The notes under the pieces were generated by a model. It saw only the letters and a program-made list of their open reading frames with translations, was not told where the DNA came from and did no database searches. Position numbers and translations under genes: made by a program. Positions 53,916 to 61,431 of a stretch of DNA of 64,000 bases are shown here, one piece after another (positions within the stretch are counted from its first letter, which is position 1; each line of letters opens with the position of its first letter). Origin of the DNA: Ardenticatenaceae bacterium (GTDB lineage Bacteria; Chloroflexota; Anaerolineae; Promineifilales; Promineifilaceae); assembly GCA_020634395.1 (NCBI GenBank), contig JACKBU010000022.1, forward strand, positions 1 through 64,000, in the 5' to 3' direction.

Positions 53916-55970
53916 TTAGCCGGTAAGCATCTGGCGGAGGGCGGCTTCGTCGAGGATGGGGACGTTGAGCTGTTGGGCTTTGGTGAGTTTGCTGCCGGCT
54001 TTTTCGCCGGCGAGCAGGTAGCTGGTATTGCCGCTGACGCTGCCGGTGACTTTGCCGCCGTGCTGTTCGATCAAAGCTCTGGCTTCGTCGCGGCTGAGGC
54101 TGGGCAGGGTGCCGGTGATGACGAAGGTGAGGCCGGCGAGGGGCTGGGGCGTGGAGTCGTCGACGGCAGTTTTCTTCACGGCGAACTGCAGCCCGGCGGC
54201 GCGCAGTTTTTCCAGCAGGTGTTGGTTGCGCTCGTCGGCAAACCAGTCGGTGACGGACACGGCCGTTTGCGGGCCAATGCCTTCTATCTCTTGCAGTTGT
54301 TCGGCGCTGGCGGCGGCCAACTCATCAATGCCGCCCAGTTGACCAATCAACAACCCGGCCACGACATTGCCGACGAAGCGAATGCCGAGGGCCGTCAGCA
54401 GCCGTTCCGGCGGGCGGGCTTTGCTGGCTTCGACGCCGGCCAGCAGGTTATCCACTTTTTTGTCTTTGAAGCCTTCGAGGGCCAGGAGGTCTTCCTTCTT
54501 TAGATAGTAGATGTCGGCGACGTCGTGGATGAGGCCCTGCTGGTAGAGGAGAACGGCCGTTTGCGCGCCAAAGCTGTCGATGTCCATGGCTCCGCGGCTG
54601 ACGAAGTATTCCACGCGGCGGACCAACTGCTCCGGGCAGGCGGGATTGTCGCAGTAGATGGCCACTTCGCCGGGAACCTGGGTGACGGGGGCATCGCAGA
54701 AGGGGCAGCGTTCGGGCGGGGTGATGGGCTGCTCGGAGCCGTCGCGCAGGTCGGTGACGGGGCCGATGATGTAGGGGATGACTTCGCCGGCGCGTTTGAC
54801 AATCACCGTATCGCCGACGCGGATGTCTTTGCGGGCGATTTCGTCGTAGTTGTGGAGGGTGGCATTGCGCACGATAACGCCGCCGATTTCCACCGGTTCG
54901 AGGACGGCGTTGGGGGCCAGGACGCCGGTGCGCCCAACGTTGACGGCTACTTCGAGCAGCTTGGTGGTTTTTTCTTGAGCGGGGAATTTCATGGCCAGCG
55001 CGCCGCGCGGGTCTTTGCCGACAAAGCCGAGGCTGTCGGCCAGGGCGCGGTCGTTGATTTTGACGACGATGCCGTCGACTTCGTAGTTGAGATTGTTGCG
55101 CTTAGTGTCCCAACGGCCGTAAGCCTCGGCCACGGCGTCCAGGTTGGGGCAGTATTCGTTGTCCGGCGAGGTGGGGAAGCCGAGGTCGCGCAGGTACTGC
55201 AGGCGTTCCCACTGCGTGCCGGGCACGTCGCCACCGGACCAGGCAACGATGTCGTAGCAGAAGAGGGTTAACGGCCGAGCGGCGGTGATCGACGAATCGA
55301 GCTGGCGCAGAGAGCCGGAGGCAGCGTTGCGCGGGTTCATGTAGGCGGCTTCGCCGGCCTCCATGCGGGCCAGGTTGAAGGCTTCGAATTTATCCAGGGG
55401 GAAGAAGGCTTCGCCGCGCACGACGAGATAGGAGGGAATTTTGGATTTGGGATTTGGGATTTCGGATTGGAGAGCGGCGATGGGGATGCGTTGGGGGAGG
55501 GCGCGGAGGGTGCGGAGGTTGGGGGTGATGTCTTCGCCGATTTCGCCGTTGCCACGGGTGGCGCCCTGGGTGAAACGGCCGTTTTCATAGGTCAGCACCA
55601 CGGTCAGGCCGTCGATTTTGGGTTCGACAACGTAGTCGAGGTGGGCGTCGGGGTCGGGCAGGAGGCGGCCGATGCGGGCGCGCCAGCCGACCAGGCCCTC
55701 GGCGTCGAAGACGTTGGCCAGGCTGAGGATGGGCGCGGGGTGGGTGACTTTGGTGAAGGCGTCGAGCGGCTGCGCCCCGGCGCGCTGGGTGGGCGAATCG
55801 GCCGTTACCAGGTCCGGGTGGGCCTGTTCCAGGGCCTTCAATTCGTTGTAGAGGGCGTCATACTCGGCGTCGCTGATGACGGGGGCGTCGAGGACGTGGT
55901 AGCGGTAGAGGTGGTAGTTGATCTGGTCGCGTAATTGTTTGATTTGTTCTGCAGGAGATGAAGCGTTCAT
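53916..55970 (-). CDS. ligA: NAD-dependent DNA ligase LigA
   Basis: 684 residues in standard LigA order: Ia domain (YHLYRYHVLDAPVISDAEYD), adenylation domain with the nucleophile Lys118 in VVEPKIDGLTV, an OB-fold region, a zinc finger (CPFCDAPV and CDNPACPEQL), helix-hairpin-helix repeats (IEGIGPQTAVSV) and a C-terminal BRCT domain (LAGLTFVITGTLPSLSRDEA). It seals nicks during replication and repair. In the adenylation domain the stretch near 168-184 (AALQSEIPNPKSKIPS) is an insertion from the GGATTTGGG-type repeat. An ACGGCCGT copy lies between a possible AAGGA box and the ATG. Confidence 0.95.
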   Translation of the reverse strand: MNASSPAEQIKQLRDQINYHLYRYHVLDAPVISDAEYDALYNELKALEQAHPDLVTADSPTQRAGAQPLDAFTKVTHPAPILSLANVFDAEGLVGWRARIGRLLPDPDAHLDYVVEPKIDGLTVVLTYENGRFTQGATRGNGEIGEDITPNLRTLRALPQRIPIAALQSEIPNPKSKIPSYLVVRGEAFFPLDKFEAFNLARMEAGEAAYMNPRNAASGSLRQLDSSITAARPLTLFCYDIVAWSGGDVPGTQWERLQYLRDLGFPTSPDNEYCPNLDAVAEAYGRWDTKRNNLNYEVDGIVVKINDRALADSLGFVGKDPRGALAMKFPAQEKTTKLLEVAVNVGRTGVLAPNAVLEPVEIGGVIVRNATLHNYDEIARKDIRVGDTVIVKRAGEVIPYIIGPVTDLRDGSEQPITPPERCPFCDAPVTQVPGEVAIYCDNPACPEQLVRRVEYFVSRGAMDIDSFGAQTAVLLYQQGLIHDVADIYYLKKEDLLALEGFKDKKVDNLLAGVEASKARPPERLLTALGIRFVGNVVAGLLIGQLGGIDELAAASAEQLQEIEGIGPQTAVSVTDWFADERNQHLLEKLRAAGLQFAVKKTAVDDSTPQPLAGLTFVITGTLPSLSRDEARALIEQHGGKVTGSVSGNTSYLLAGEKAGSKLTKAQQLNVPILDEAALRQMLTG
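55438..55496. repeat. GGATTTGGG-type repeat inside ligA
   Basis: TTTTGGATTTGGGATTTGGGATTTCGGATTGG in frame, followed by GGCGATGGGGATGCGTTG, which recurs in the intergenic region at about 56062-56080. Confidence 0.65.
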
Positions 55971-56123
55971 AGGTAACGGCCGTTTCCTTTTGTCGGTATG
56001 CGCTTATTGTCTTATAGGCGACGGCCGTTGGCAAGTGGAGTGCGGAGTGCGGAGTGCGGAGTGGCGATGGGGATGCGTTGAGGGGAGGGGGAGGAGGGAT
56101 AAGGGGATCAGAATGATAGGTTA
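55971..56123. other. Intergenic region between ligA and the cassette array, no gene
   Basis: Contains two ACGGCCGT copies, a short tandem repeat of the octamer GAGTGCGG (about 56038-56062) and an 18-bp copy of a ligA-internal sequence (GGCGATGGGGATGCGTTG). No coding potential is recognised. Confidence 0.6.
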
Positions 56124-56233
56124 TTAAAAGGAACTAAAAAGGAACTAAAAAGGAACTAAAAAGGAATTAAAAAGCGATTAAAAAGGAATCAAAGAGGAAT
56201 TAAAAAGGCGCTAAAGAGCGATTAAAAAGGATG
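56124..56233. repeat. Ten 11-bp units with phased A-tracts (predicted curved DNA)
   Basis: Units of the type TAAAAAGGAAC/T repeat ten times with exact 11-bp spacing and increasing divergence. Each has an A4-A5 tract, so the tracts are nearly in helical phase and the DNA should be intrinsically bent. Not a CRISPR: there are no spacers. Confidence 0.85.
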
Positions 56234-56234
56234 A

Positions 56235-56320
56235 GCGTGCAGGTCATATTGTATTCGGTGAGGCGGGTGCGTTCACGGACCTGATTGAGCAGCTTTTTGG
56301 GGGCGGCGAAGACATGACAA
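56235..56320 (-). pseudogene. Possible remnant of the integron integrase N-terminus (intI)
   Basis: On the minus strand the frame reads APKKLLNQVRERTRLTEYNMTCTL, then enters the 11-bp repeats and stops. Tyrosine integrases of the IntI/XerC type begin with a similar phrase (P-K-L-L-D-Q-V-R-E-x-I-R-L-x-H-Y-S), about 11 of 22 positions agreeing by eye. Position and orientation fit: intI is normally next to the first cassette and transcribed away from it. Only about 24 codons survive, so this is suggestive, not proven. Confidence 0.35.
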
Positions 56321-56326
56321 TCGTCC

Positions 56327-56356
56327 TTGACAAGGGGTAATTGGCTGATGTATCGT
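56327..56356 (+). promoter_or_regulatory. Candidate promoter reading into the cassette array (Pc-like)
   Basis: TTGACA (56327-56332), 18-bp spacer, TATCGT (56351-56356). It points toward the first cassettes and lies about 95 bp downstream of the phased A-tracts. Confidence 0.45.
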
Positions 56357-56477
56357 AGCGAATGAAAAGTCCAGTGCTCAGTCGCACATGGCAACCTGAC
56401 AGTGATTGTAAAGAAAAATGTTCTACATGAAGACCCTGGCAGCAGGGAAAAGTAAGCGAAAAAGTGATGAGACGGCC
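56357..56477. other. Region upstream of first attC; possible attI or remnant cassette
   Basis: No gene and no clear G-TTRRRY attI core was found by eye. Confidence 0.3.
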
Positions 56478-56558
56478 GTCTAACAAACAATGAAGCCGGC
56501 GCATGGATGGGGTGGAAACGGCCGTGGCCGGTTGGCGCGGCTTATTGGGACGTTAGGC
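56478..56558 (+). repeat. attC site 1 (main family, 81 bp)
   Basis: GTCTAAC ... AAGCCGGCGC ... GCGCGGCTTA ... GTTAGGC. Two ACGGCCGT copies: one abutting R'', one in the variable stem end. Confidence 0.85.
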
Positions 56559-56730
56559 ATATTTGCCAGGCTGGTGGGTAAGCTAATAAGATTTCTTTTT
56601 ATTGTTTTCAAGGCGATCATATTAGTCATTTTGAGGAGCAACCGTAAGTGACAACGCTTGTTCTTCGCGTATACTGATTATACTGGGAACGCGTACCGCT
56701 AGAGTAAGTGGGTGTTTGGGAGATAGTGCG

Positions 56731-56976
56731 ATGTCGAAAATAAAGATTTGGCGTATTAGTTTATTGGCCGGGTTGATGGCTGGAATTATTGTTGAGTTTT
56801 GTGTAATTCTTATTCTATTTGCCCATTATCAAATCACTGGGCAAATGTTGAGCGGTGAAGGCAGTGTCGATATGGGGGTTGCATTTATTATTGGTCCTGT
56901 TATGAGTCTGATAGTTGGAGTTATTACAATTTTCGCCGTAAAAAATTACCTTACTCACAATACATCCGGCACCTAG
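56731..56976 (+). CDS. Cassette gene: small two-helix membrane protein
   Basis: 81 residues from the ATG at 56731, which has GGGAG 8 bp upstream. Two hydrophobic helices (about 8-30, ISLLAGLMAGIIVEFCVILILF, and 50-72, VAFIIGPVMSLIVGVITIFAV) are joined by a short polar loop. No family is recognised; small membrane proteins are common integron cargo. AT-rich compared with flanking chromosomal genes. The attC of this cassette is the 106-bp site downstream. Confidence 0.6.
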   Translation: MSKIKIWRISLLAGLMAGIIVEFCVILILFAHYQITGQMLSGEGSVDMGVAFIIGPVMSLIVGVITIFAVKNYLTHNTSGT

Positions 56977-57121
56977 TTTCGTTGGCTAATTTGCCTTAGC
57001 TTATATCCTTTATCACGATTGGCGTAGTTGTTCAGCATTTGGACTAAATAAATTTTTTTCATTATTTTTAGAGGCAAAATGCGCTTACACTTTAGTCGGG
57101 AACTGTTTAGAAACGAAAATT

Positions 57122-57227
57122 GCCTAACAATACTTTCAGTGGAGCAGCGAGACTTGGTCTCACTTAAACTTTCGCGTTTGGCAAATGGAGTTGCTCGGGC
57201 CGCCACCCGCTGAAGCCAGCGTTAGAC
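57122..57227 (+). repeat. attC site 2 (106 bp, different family)
   Basis: GCCTAAC at the left, TTCAGTGGA pairing with CCGCTGAA, and GTTAGAC at the right. The stem end differs from the main family. It closes the small-membrane-protein cassette. Confidence 0.8.
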
Positions 57228-57315
57228 GACCCGGCAGGAAAAGTAATCGAGTTTTTGACCCTTTACCCGTATTACCCGTATTACTGTTACGGGTCTGGCG
57301 CTGGAGGAAACGGCC

Positions 57316-57396
57316 GTCTAGCAAGCGATGAAGCCGGCGCATGAAGGGGTCGGAAACGGCCGTGGCCAGTTGGCGCGGCTTATCGGGGCGTTAGGC
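57316..57396 (+). repeat. attC site 3 (81 bp)
   Basis: Main family, but R'' is GTCTAGC (A to G change in the core). Right end GTTAGGC. Confidence 0.8.
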
Positions 57397-57467
57397 GGCC
57401 GGCAGGAAATGTAGCCGGGTTTATGACCCGTATCACTGTTACGGGATTTGCGTCGGAGGAAACGGCC

Positions 57468-57549
57468 GTCTAACAAACGATGAAGCCGACGCATGGATGG
57501 GAAGGAAAACGGCCGTGGCCTAGCGGCGCGGCTTATCCAGACGTTAGAC
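57468..57549 (+). repeat. attC site 4 (82 bp)
   Basis: Main family, GTCTAAC ... GTTAGAC; AAGCCGACGC replaces AAGCCGGCGC in L''. Confidence 0.85.
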
Positions 57550-57621
57550 GGCCCGGCAGGAAATGTAGTCGAGTTTAGGACCCGTATTACTGTTACGGGT
57601 CTGGCGTTGGCGGAAACGGCC

Positions 57622-57702
57622 GTCTAACAAGCGATGAAGCCGGCGCATGAATGGGGGGGAAACGGCCGTGGCCAGTTGGCGCGGCTTATCGTGGCGTTAG
57701 AC
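57622..57702 (+). repeat. attC site 5 (81 bp)
   Basis: Main family, GTCTAAC ... GTTAGAC. Confidence 0.85.
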
Positions 57703-57774
57703 GGCCTGGCAGGAAAAGTAGTCGGGTTTATGATCCGTATTACTGTTACGGGATTTGCTTCGGAGGAAACGGCC

Positions 57775-57855
57775 GTCTAACAAGCGATGAAGCCGGCGCA
57801 TGAATGGGTTGGAAACGGCCGTGGCCGGTTGGCGCGGCTTATCGAGGCGTTAGAC
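57775..57855 (+). repeat. attC site 6 (81 bp)
   Basis: Main family, GTCTAAC ... GTTAGAC. Confidence 0.85.
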
Positions 57856-57927
57856 GGCCCGGAATGAAAATTAGTCGAGTTTGCACCCCGTATTACTGTT
57901 ATGGGTCTTGCGCTGTAGGAGACGGCC

Positions 57928-58008
57928 GTCTAACAAGCGATGAAGCCGACGCATGGATGGGTGGGAAACGGCCGTGGCCGGTTGGCGCGGCTTATCGTGA
58001 CGTTAGGA
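57928..58008 (+). repeat. attC site 7 (81 bp)
   Basis: Main family, GTCTAAC ... GTTAGGA (last base departs from the Y consensus). Followed 33 bp later by the HEPN gene. Confidence 0.8.
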
Positions 58009-58041
58009 TTGTCACTACGAAACATCAAAAAGAAACTTAAG

Positions 58042-58695
58042 ATGACACGAATTCCCAATGAGATAAACAAAGTATTTGAGGAACTCAAGAGAGAGATTAT
58101 TTGGCTTCATGGAAGGTGGATAATCTATAGACAGCTTTTCGCCGAATCAAGCAGACGCCTTGAGCTACTAAATGAATGTGCCTCCTCTTTCTTTTATATC
58201 GTTCAAGATGTGCTTTATGGAGAAATTCAGGTCTCGTTAAGTAAGCTAACCGATCCCGCGCATTCAGGGAAATTCGAAAACCTGTCACTAGAGCAACTGC
58301 AATTACAGCTAGAGGTTTATGGTGACAAACACCTTGCAACAGGAAACCGAATGATACTTGATGAACTCCATCTGAAATGTGAACCTTTTCGCTCGTGGCG
58401 GAACAAACGTCTTGCACACTTGGATTTAGACACAGCAATGAAAGTCAGTCCTGACCCACTTCCCGGAATTTCAAGGCAAATGATAGAAGACGCCCTTGAC
58501 CTGATTCGAAGATATATGAACCAAATAGAGGGTCAATATGATGACAGCGTAACTGCCTATCAGTATTTTGCTATGCGTCGGGACGGTGATGCACTTGTAT
58601 CAGTATTGCGTGACGGGTTGTGGTATAGGGAGCTTTCGAAAGAAAAAATTATACCCTTTGAAGACCGAAGACATGGTAAATGGCACGGTGTTTAA
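58042..58695 (+). CDS. Cassette gene: HEPN/AbiU2-like protein
   Basis: 217 residues from the ATG at 58042. Earlier in-frame starts lie inside the attC and are unlikely. An all-helical protein with RSWRNKRLAHLDLD near residue 115-128, which fits the HEPN R-x4-6-H RNase motif (RNKRLAH) as in AbiU2-type abortive-infection proteins. No antitoxin gene accompanies it in the cassette. A stand-alone RNase in phage defence or a solitary HEPN regulator are both possible. AT-rich relative to the chromosome. Confidence 0.6.
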   Translation: MTRIPNEINKVFEELKREIIWLHGRWIIYRQLFAESSRRLELLNECASSFFYIVQDVLYGEIQVSLSKLTDPAHSGKFENLSLEQLQLQLEVYGDKHLATGNRMILDELHLKCEPFRSWRNKRLAHLDLDTAMKVSPDPLPGISRQMIEDALDLIRRYMNQIEGQYDDSVTAYQYFAMRRDGDALVSVLRDGLWYRELSKEKIIPFEDRRHGKWHGV

Positions 58696-58758
58696 AGCAT
58701 TTTCTTCCTATTGGTAGTTGTAAAGACCTTGGGAATTTTTGCTCAGAAAGGCAAAGAG

Positions 58759-58869
58759 ACCTAACAATTCATCCAGCCGACGCTGGCGCGAATCCTCGGA
58801 CGGCCAGCGTTTGGGCTGCGGTCAAGTCATTGGTGAACCGCACCATCGCGGCTGATGGTGGCGTTAGGC
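58759..58869 (+). repeat. attC site 8 (111 bp)
   Basis: ACCTAAC ... CAGCCGACGCTGG ... CGCGGCTGATGGTGGC then GTTAGGC. Closes the HEPN cassette; a third attC family. Confidence 0.8.
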
Positions 58870-59127
58870 TGCTGGAAATAGCGAAACGAAGTTCAACTGC
58901 GGAGGTTTTATAACATCAAACGTGCCAGGGGTTTTACCCGCTACCGCGATCAACGCGAGCCGATGCCAAGGAGGCTAATCGAGTATAGATACGGATTTAC
59001 CGCTGCTGCCCCTCAATCGGTGGCCCTATCTGGATTGCACGACATAGCATCCGGCAGTGCAGCCACTATAATAGCAGGGTCACAGAGCGGTAGCCGAATA
59101 AAAGGCAATAACCGAGAGGCAAGCGTA

Positions 59128-60297
59128 ATGGCACAGGAATACCTGATTGGCGTGATGATAACGCCTGTGGAAAACCCGGATGAGACTTTCCAGGCAGAGA
59201 TCCACGAGGCAGTGAAGTTAGTCGGGCAGCGGTTGGCGGAGCGTGTGCCGAACCTGCGGCTGAAGGTGTTTGAGTTCGTGGGACCGCACCTGTTACCAGC
59301 GCGCGGGGGCTACTCGCCGCTGGAACTGCTGCAACTGGGCGTGATCGAAAAAGTAGAGCGCAAGCCAAACTTCCTGCTGGTGGTGACGGAAGTGGACATC
59401 TCATCGCAGCTGACGACTTATATTGTCGCCCTGCCCAGCCGCCTGACGAACGTGGGCCTGATCTCCACCAAACGACTGAGTCCGCAATTTTGGGGAGAGC
59501 CGGACGACACGGCTGGTTTGATGTCAGAGCGACTGGCCGGGTTGATGCTGCAAACACTGGGCTACCTGCTTAACCTGCGCCCACACAATGACCCCGCTAA
59601 CATCATGTACCGCTTCGAAAAGCTGGATGAGCTGGCAAAGATGCGCGTACTTACCGACGCGCAGGTTAGACAGATGGGGCGGTCGTTGCCAGCGGAAGCG
59701 CGTGACCGGACGGCGAAGCCCCCAGCGTGGGGGTTCATGCTGCGGTGGCTGACGGCAAACAGCGGCAGCATCTGGCGAACAGCGCGCCGCTCCAATCCGC
59801 TTCGGCTGGCGGGGCAAATGACCACGATGATCGCGACAGCCTTTTCGCTCATGATCGTTATTTTCTTCAGTCCGGAGATGTGGGATGTGGGCAGCACGGT
59901 AGAGTTGTGGCAGTTCGTCATCTTCGCAATGGTCGCCACAGCGACGGCGACGCTGGTCGTATACCGGGCCTATCCGCTGCGGAAGGTGGCGACGCACGCG
60001 CATCGGGTGTCAGAATCGCTGGTGGTAACGAACACTGCCACATTGCTAACGCTGTTTCTGACGATACTGGTGCTGTATATTGCCTTCTGGCTTGTGGTGT
60101 ACTTCGGAATTGTGGGGTTTTTCCCGCATCGCCTGATGGAGACGTGGCCTACCGTCGATGCGGCAACACGCCCGCTCGATCACATTAAGATCAGCACCTT
60201 TATCGCAGGAATGGGGGTGCTGGTGGGATCTTTGGGCGGACGGGTAGACAACCGCAAGGTGATGCAGCGAATTCTGTTTGTGGAAGTGGATTTTTAG
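59128..60297 (+). CDS. Cassette gene: unknown soluble-membrane protein, four C-terminal helices
   Basis: 389 residues from the ATG at 59128 (GAGAGG about 9 bp upstream); the frame is open earlier but without a start signal. The N-terminal 220 residues are soluble with alternating strands and helices (EYLIGVMITPVENPDETFQAEI, NFLLVVTEVDISSQ, TYIVALPSRLTNVGLIST). From about 225 come four membrane helices (MTTMIATAFSLMIVIFF, LWQFVIFAMVATATATLVVY, LLTLFLTILVLYIAFWLVVYF, and near the end ISTFIAGMGVLVGSLGG). Long for integron cargo. No family is recognised; a membrane-coupled sensor or effector is possible. Confidence 0.6.
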   Translation: MAQEYLIGVMITPVENPDETFQAEIHEAVKLVGQRLAERVPNLRLKVFEFVGPHLLPARGGYSPLELLQLGVIEKVERKPNFLLVVTEVDISSQLTTYIVALPSRLTNVGLISTKRLSPQFWGEPDDTAGLMSERLAGLMLQTLGYLLNLRPHNDPANIMYRFEKLDELAKMRVLTDAQVRQMGRSLPAEARDRTAKPPAWGFMLRWLTANSGSIWRTARRSNPLRLAGQMTTMIATAFSLMIVIFFSPEMWDVGSTVELWQFVIFAMVATATATLVVYRAYPLRKVATHAHRVSESLVVTNTATLLTLFLTILVLYIAFWLVVYFGIVGFFPHRLMETWPTVDAATRPLDHIKISTFIAGMGVLVGSLGGRVDNRKVMQRILFVEVDF

Positions 60298-60324
60298 GGC
60301 GCTAGTGTTGGTAGTGTTTGTAGG

Positions 60325-60409
60325 GTCTGTCAAGTTTCGACGGCTTTTGACACTTCGGCTGAAAGTTGGCTCAACCAGCAGACCCAATATGATTTGTGGC
60401 TTGACAGAC
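60325..60409. repeat. Inverted repeat GTCTGTCAAG / CTTGACAGAC
   Basis: Exact 10-bp arms 65 bp apart between the 389-aa gene and its attC. It could be a decayed element end or an operator. Confidence 0.5.
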
Positions 60410-60447
60410 AAAATCAACAGGCACTAAAGGTTGAAAGACTCTTTGCT

Positions 60448-60612
60448 TCCTAACAACCTTTGCAGCCGACGCTGGCGCCAGTCTTCGGACGGCTGGCGCT
60501 CTGGCTGCGGTTTGAGGGCTTTGAGCAACTATGCCAGTGCGTCTGAAGGCGACGCACGAATGGGAAGGGAAACGGCCGTGGCCGGTTGGCGCGGCTTATC
60601 GGGGGGTTGGGC
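60448..60612 (+). repeat. attC site 9, chimeric (165 bp)
   Basis: The left half (CCTAACAA ... CAGCCGACGCTGGCGC ... GGCTGCGG) matches site 8. The right half (ACGGCCGTGGCCGG ... GCGCGGCTTATC, GTTGGGC) matches the main family. It looks like a fusion of two sites that lost the segment between them. Confidence 0.7.
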
Positions 60613-60824
60613 GCTTCGCAGGTTCGAAATCCAGTTTATTTCCTTCTTGACAGCATAGAACGCAAGTTCTACAATGCCGTAAGTGAGAATGCCCATAGCC
60701 AGACAACTGGTTAATCTAAAAACAAGCCTATGCAAAACACCTCTTCGGCTAAAGAGTTTATTGCTTCACTTGATGAGCAATCTCTAGAAGATAGTTAAGC
60801 ACTTGCAGAAAATAAGGAGAATAA
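60613..60824 (+). other. 5' part of the VOC cassette with a possible 22-codon leader
   Basis: An ATG at 60730 opens a 22-codon frame (MQNTSSAKEFIASLDEQSLE...) ending TAA at 60796-60798, 26 bp before the VOC start. No strong ribosome site is seen for it. It may be the start of a lost gene or a leader peptide. Confidence 0.25.
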
Positions 60825-61286
60825 ATGCCTAAAGTAACACCATTTCTAATGTTTAATGATCAACTAGAGGAAGCGATTGCATTCTACACGGCGACGTTTC
60901 CGAACTCCGAAGTACGCAACGTCGCTCGCACGGGCAACGACGGTCCCATCAGCTCCGCCGAGTTCGTCGTTGGTGGGCAACTCTTCATGGGCTACAACGG
61001 AGGTCCGTACTTCAGCTTCTCTGAGGGGGTCTCGCTTTACGTGGACTGCGTGGATCAGGATGAAGTGGATGAATACTGGGACAAGCTCGTGAAGGCGGGA
61101 GCGGAACCCACCGCATGCGGGTGGATCAAAGACCCCTTCGGTCTCTCCTGGCAAATTGTCCCGAGACGATTCACCGAGCTGATCCATGATAGCGACCCCG
61201 GGAAGGTGAAGGCTGTAATGGAAGCCATGATGACGATGGTGAAGCTCGACGTGGCGGAGCTGGAGAGAGCCTACAACGAGGCGTAG
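60825..61286 (+). CDS. Cassette gene: VOC/PhnB-like glyoxalase-fold protein
   Basis: 153 residues with TAAGGAG 7 bp before the ATG. Typical PhnB/3-demethylubiquinone-methyltransferase-like VOC fold: TPFLMFNDQLEEAIAFYTATFPNS, then SAEFVVGGQLFMGYNGGPYF, VSLYVDCVDQDEVDEYWDKL and CGWIKDPFGLSWQIVP. Such proteins bind small molecules or metals; specific substrates are rarely known. One of the most frequent integron cassette families. Complete, with its attC 43 bp downstream. Confidence 0.85.
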   Translation: MPKVTPFLMFNDQLEEAIAFYTATFPNSEVRNVARTGNDGPISSAEFVVGGQLFMGYNGGPYFSFSEGVSLYVDCVDQDEVDEYWDKLVKAGAEPTACGWIKDPFGLSWQIVPRRFTELIHDSDPGKVKAVMEAMMTMVKLDVAELERAYNEA

Positions 61287-61328
61287 TCGTGCTCGTCCCG
61301 TCAGATGCCCGACCTTTCTATGAAGGCC

Positions 61329-61387
61329 GCCTAACAAGCCGCTGCAGCCGACTGCCTTCGGCGGCGGCTGAGCGGCAGGCGTTAGAC
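61329..61387 (+). repeat. attC site 10 (59 bp, canonical)
   Basis: GCCTAACAAGCCGCTGCAGCCGAC ... GCGGCGGCTGAGCGGCAGGC GTTAGAC. Length and boxes match textbook 59-base elements. It is immediately followed (61388-61412) by GGCTTATCGGGGC GTTAGCC, the right end of a main-family site. Confidence 0.85.
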
Positions 61388-61431
61388 AGCCCGGCTTATC
61401 GGGGCGTTAGCCAAAGAAGAGGAGAGATACG

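Larger units (their letters stand above)
57228..57927 (+). repeat. Five consecutive gene-less cassettes (169 bp, then 4 x 153 bp, the last ending at attC site 7)
   Basis: R' cleavage points fall at 57221, 57390, 57543, 57696, 57849 and 58002: spacing 169, then 153 four times. Between the attC sites each unit has about 70 bp with a conserved hairpin (CCCGTATTACTGTTACGGG type) and no open reading frame with a start signal. The first has an extra 16 bp (duplicated TTACCCGTATTACC). Base differences among units show they are not assembly copies of one sequence. Confidence 0.85.

Noticed and set aside
56124..56233. CRISPR-like short repeats
   Set aside because: Units are contiguous 11-mers with no spacers and no cas genes nearby.
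57804..58040. 78-residue open frame across cassettes
   Set aside because: It translates attC sequence twice (WKRPWPVGAAYR-type repeats) and has no ribosome site.
60529..60735. Minus-strand 68-residue frame with a hydrophobic start
   Set aside because: It runs backward through attC site 9 against cassette polarity, and its C-terminal half is attC sequence.
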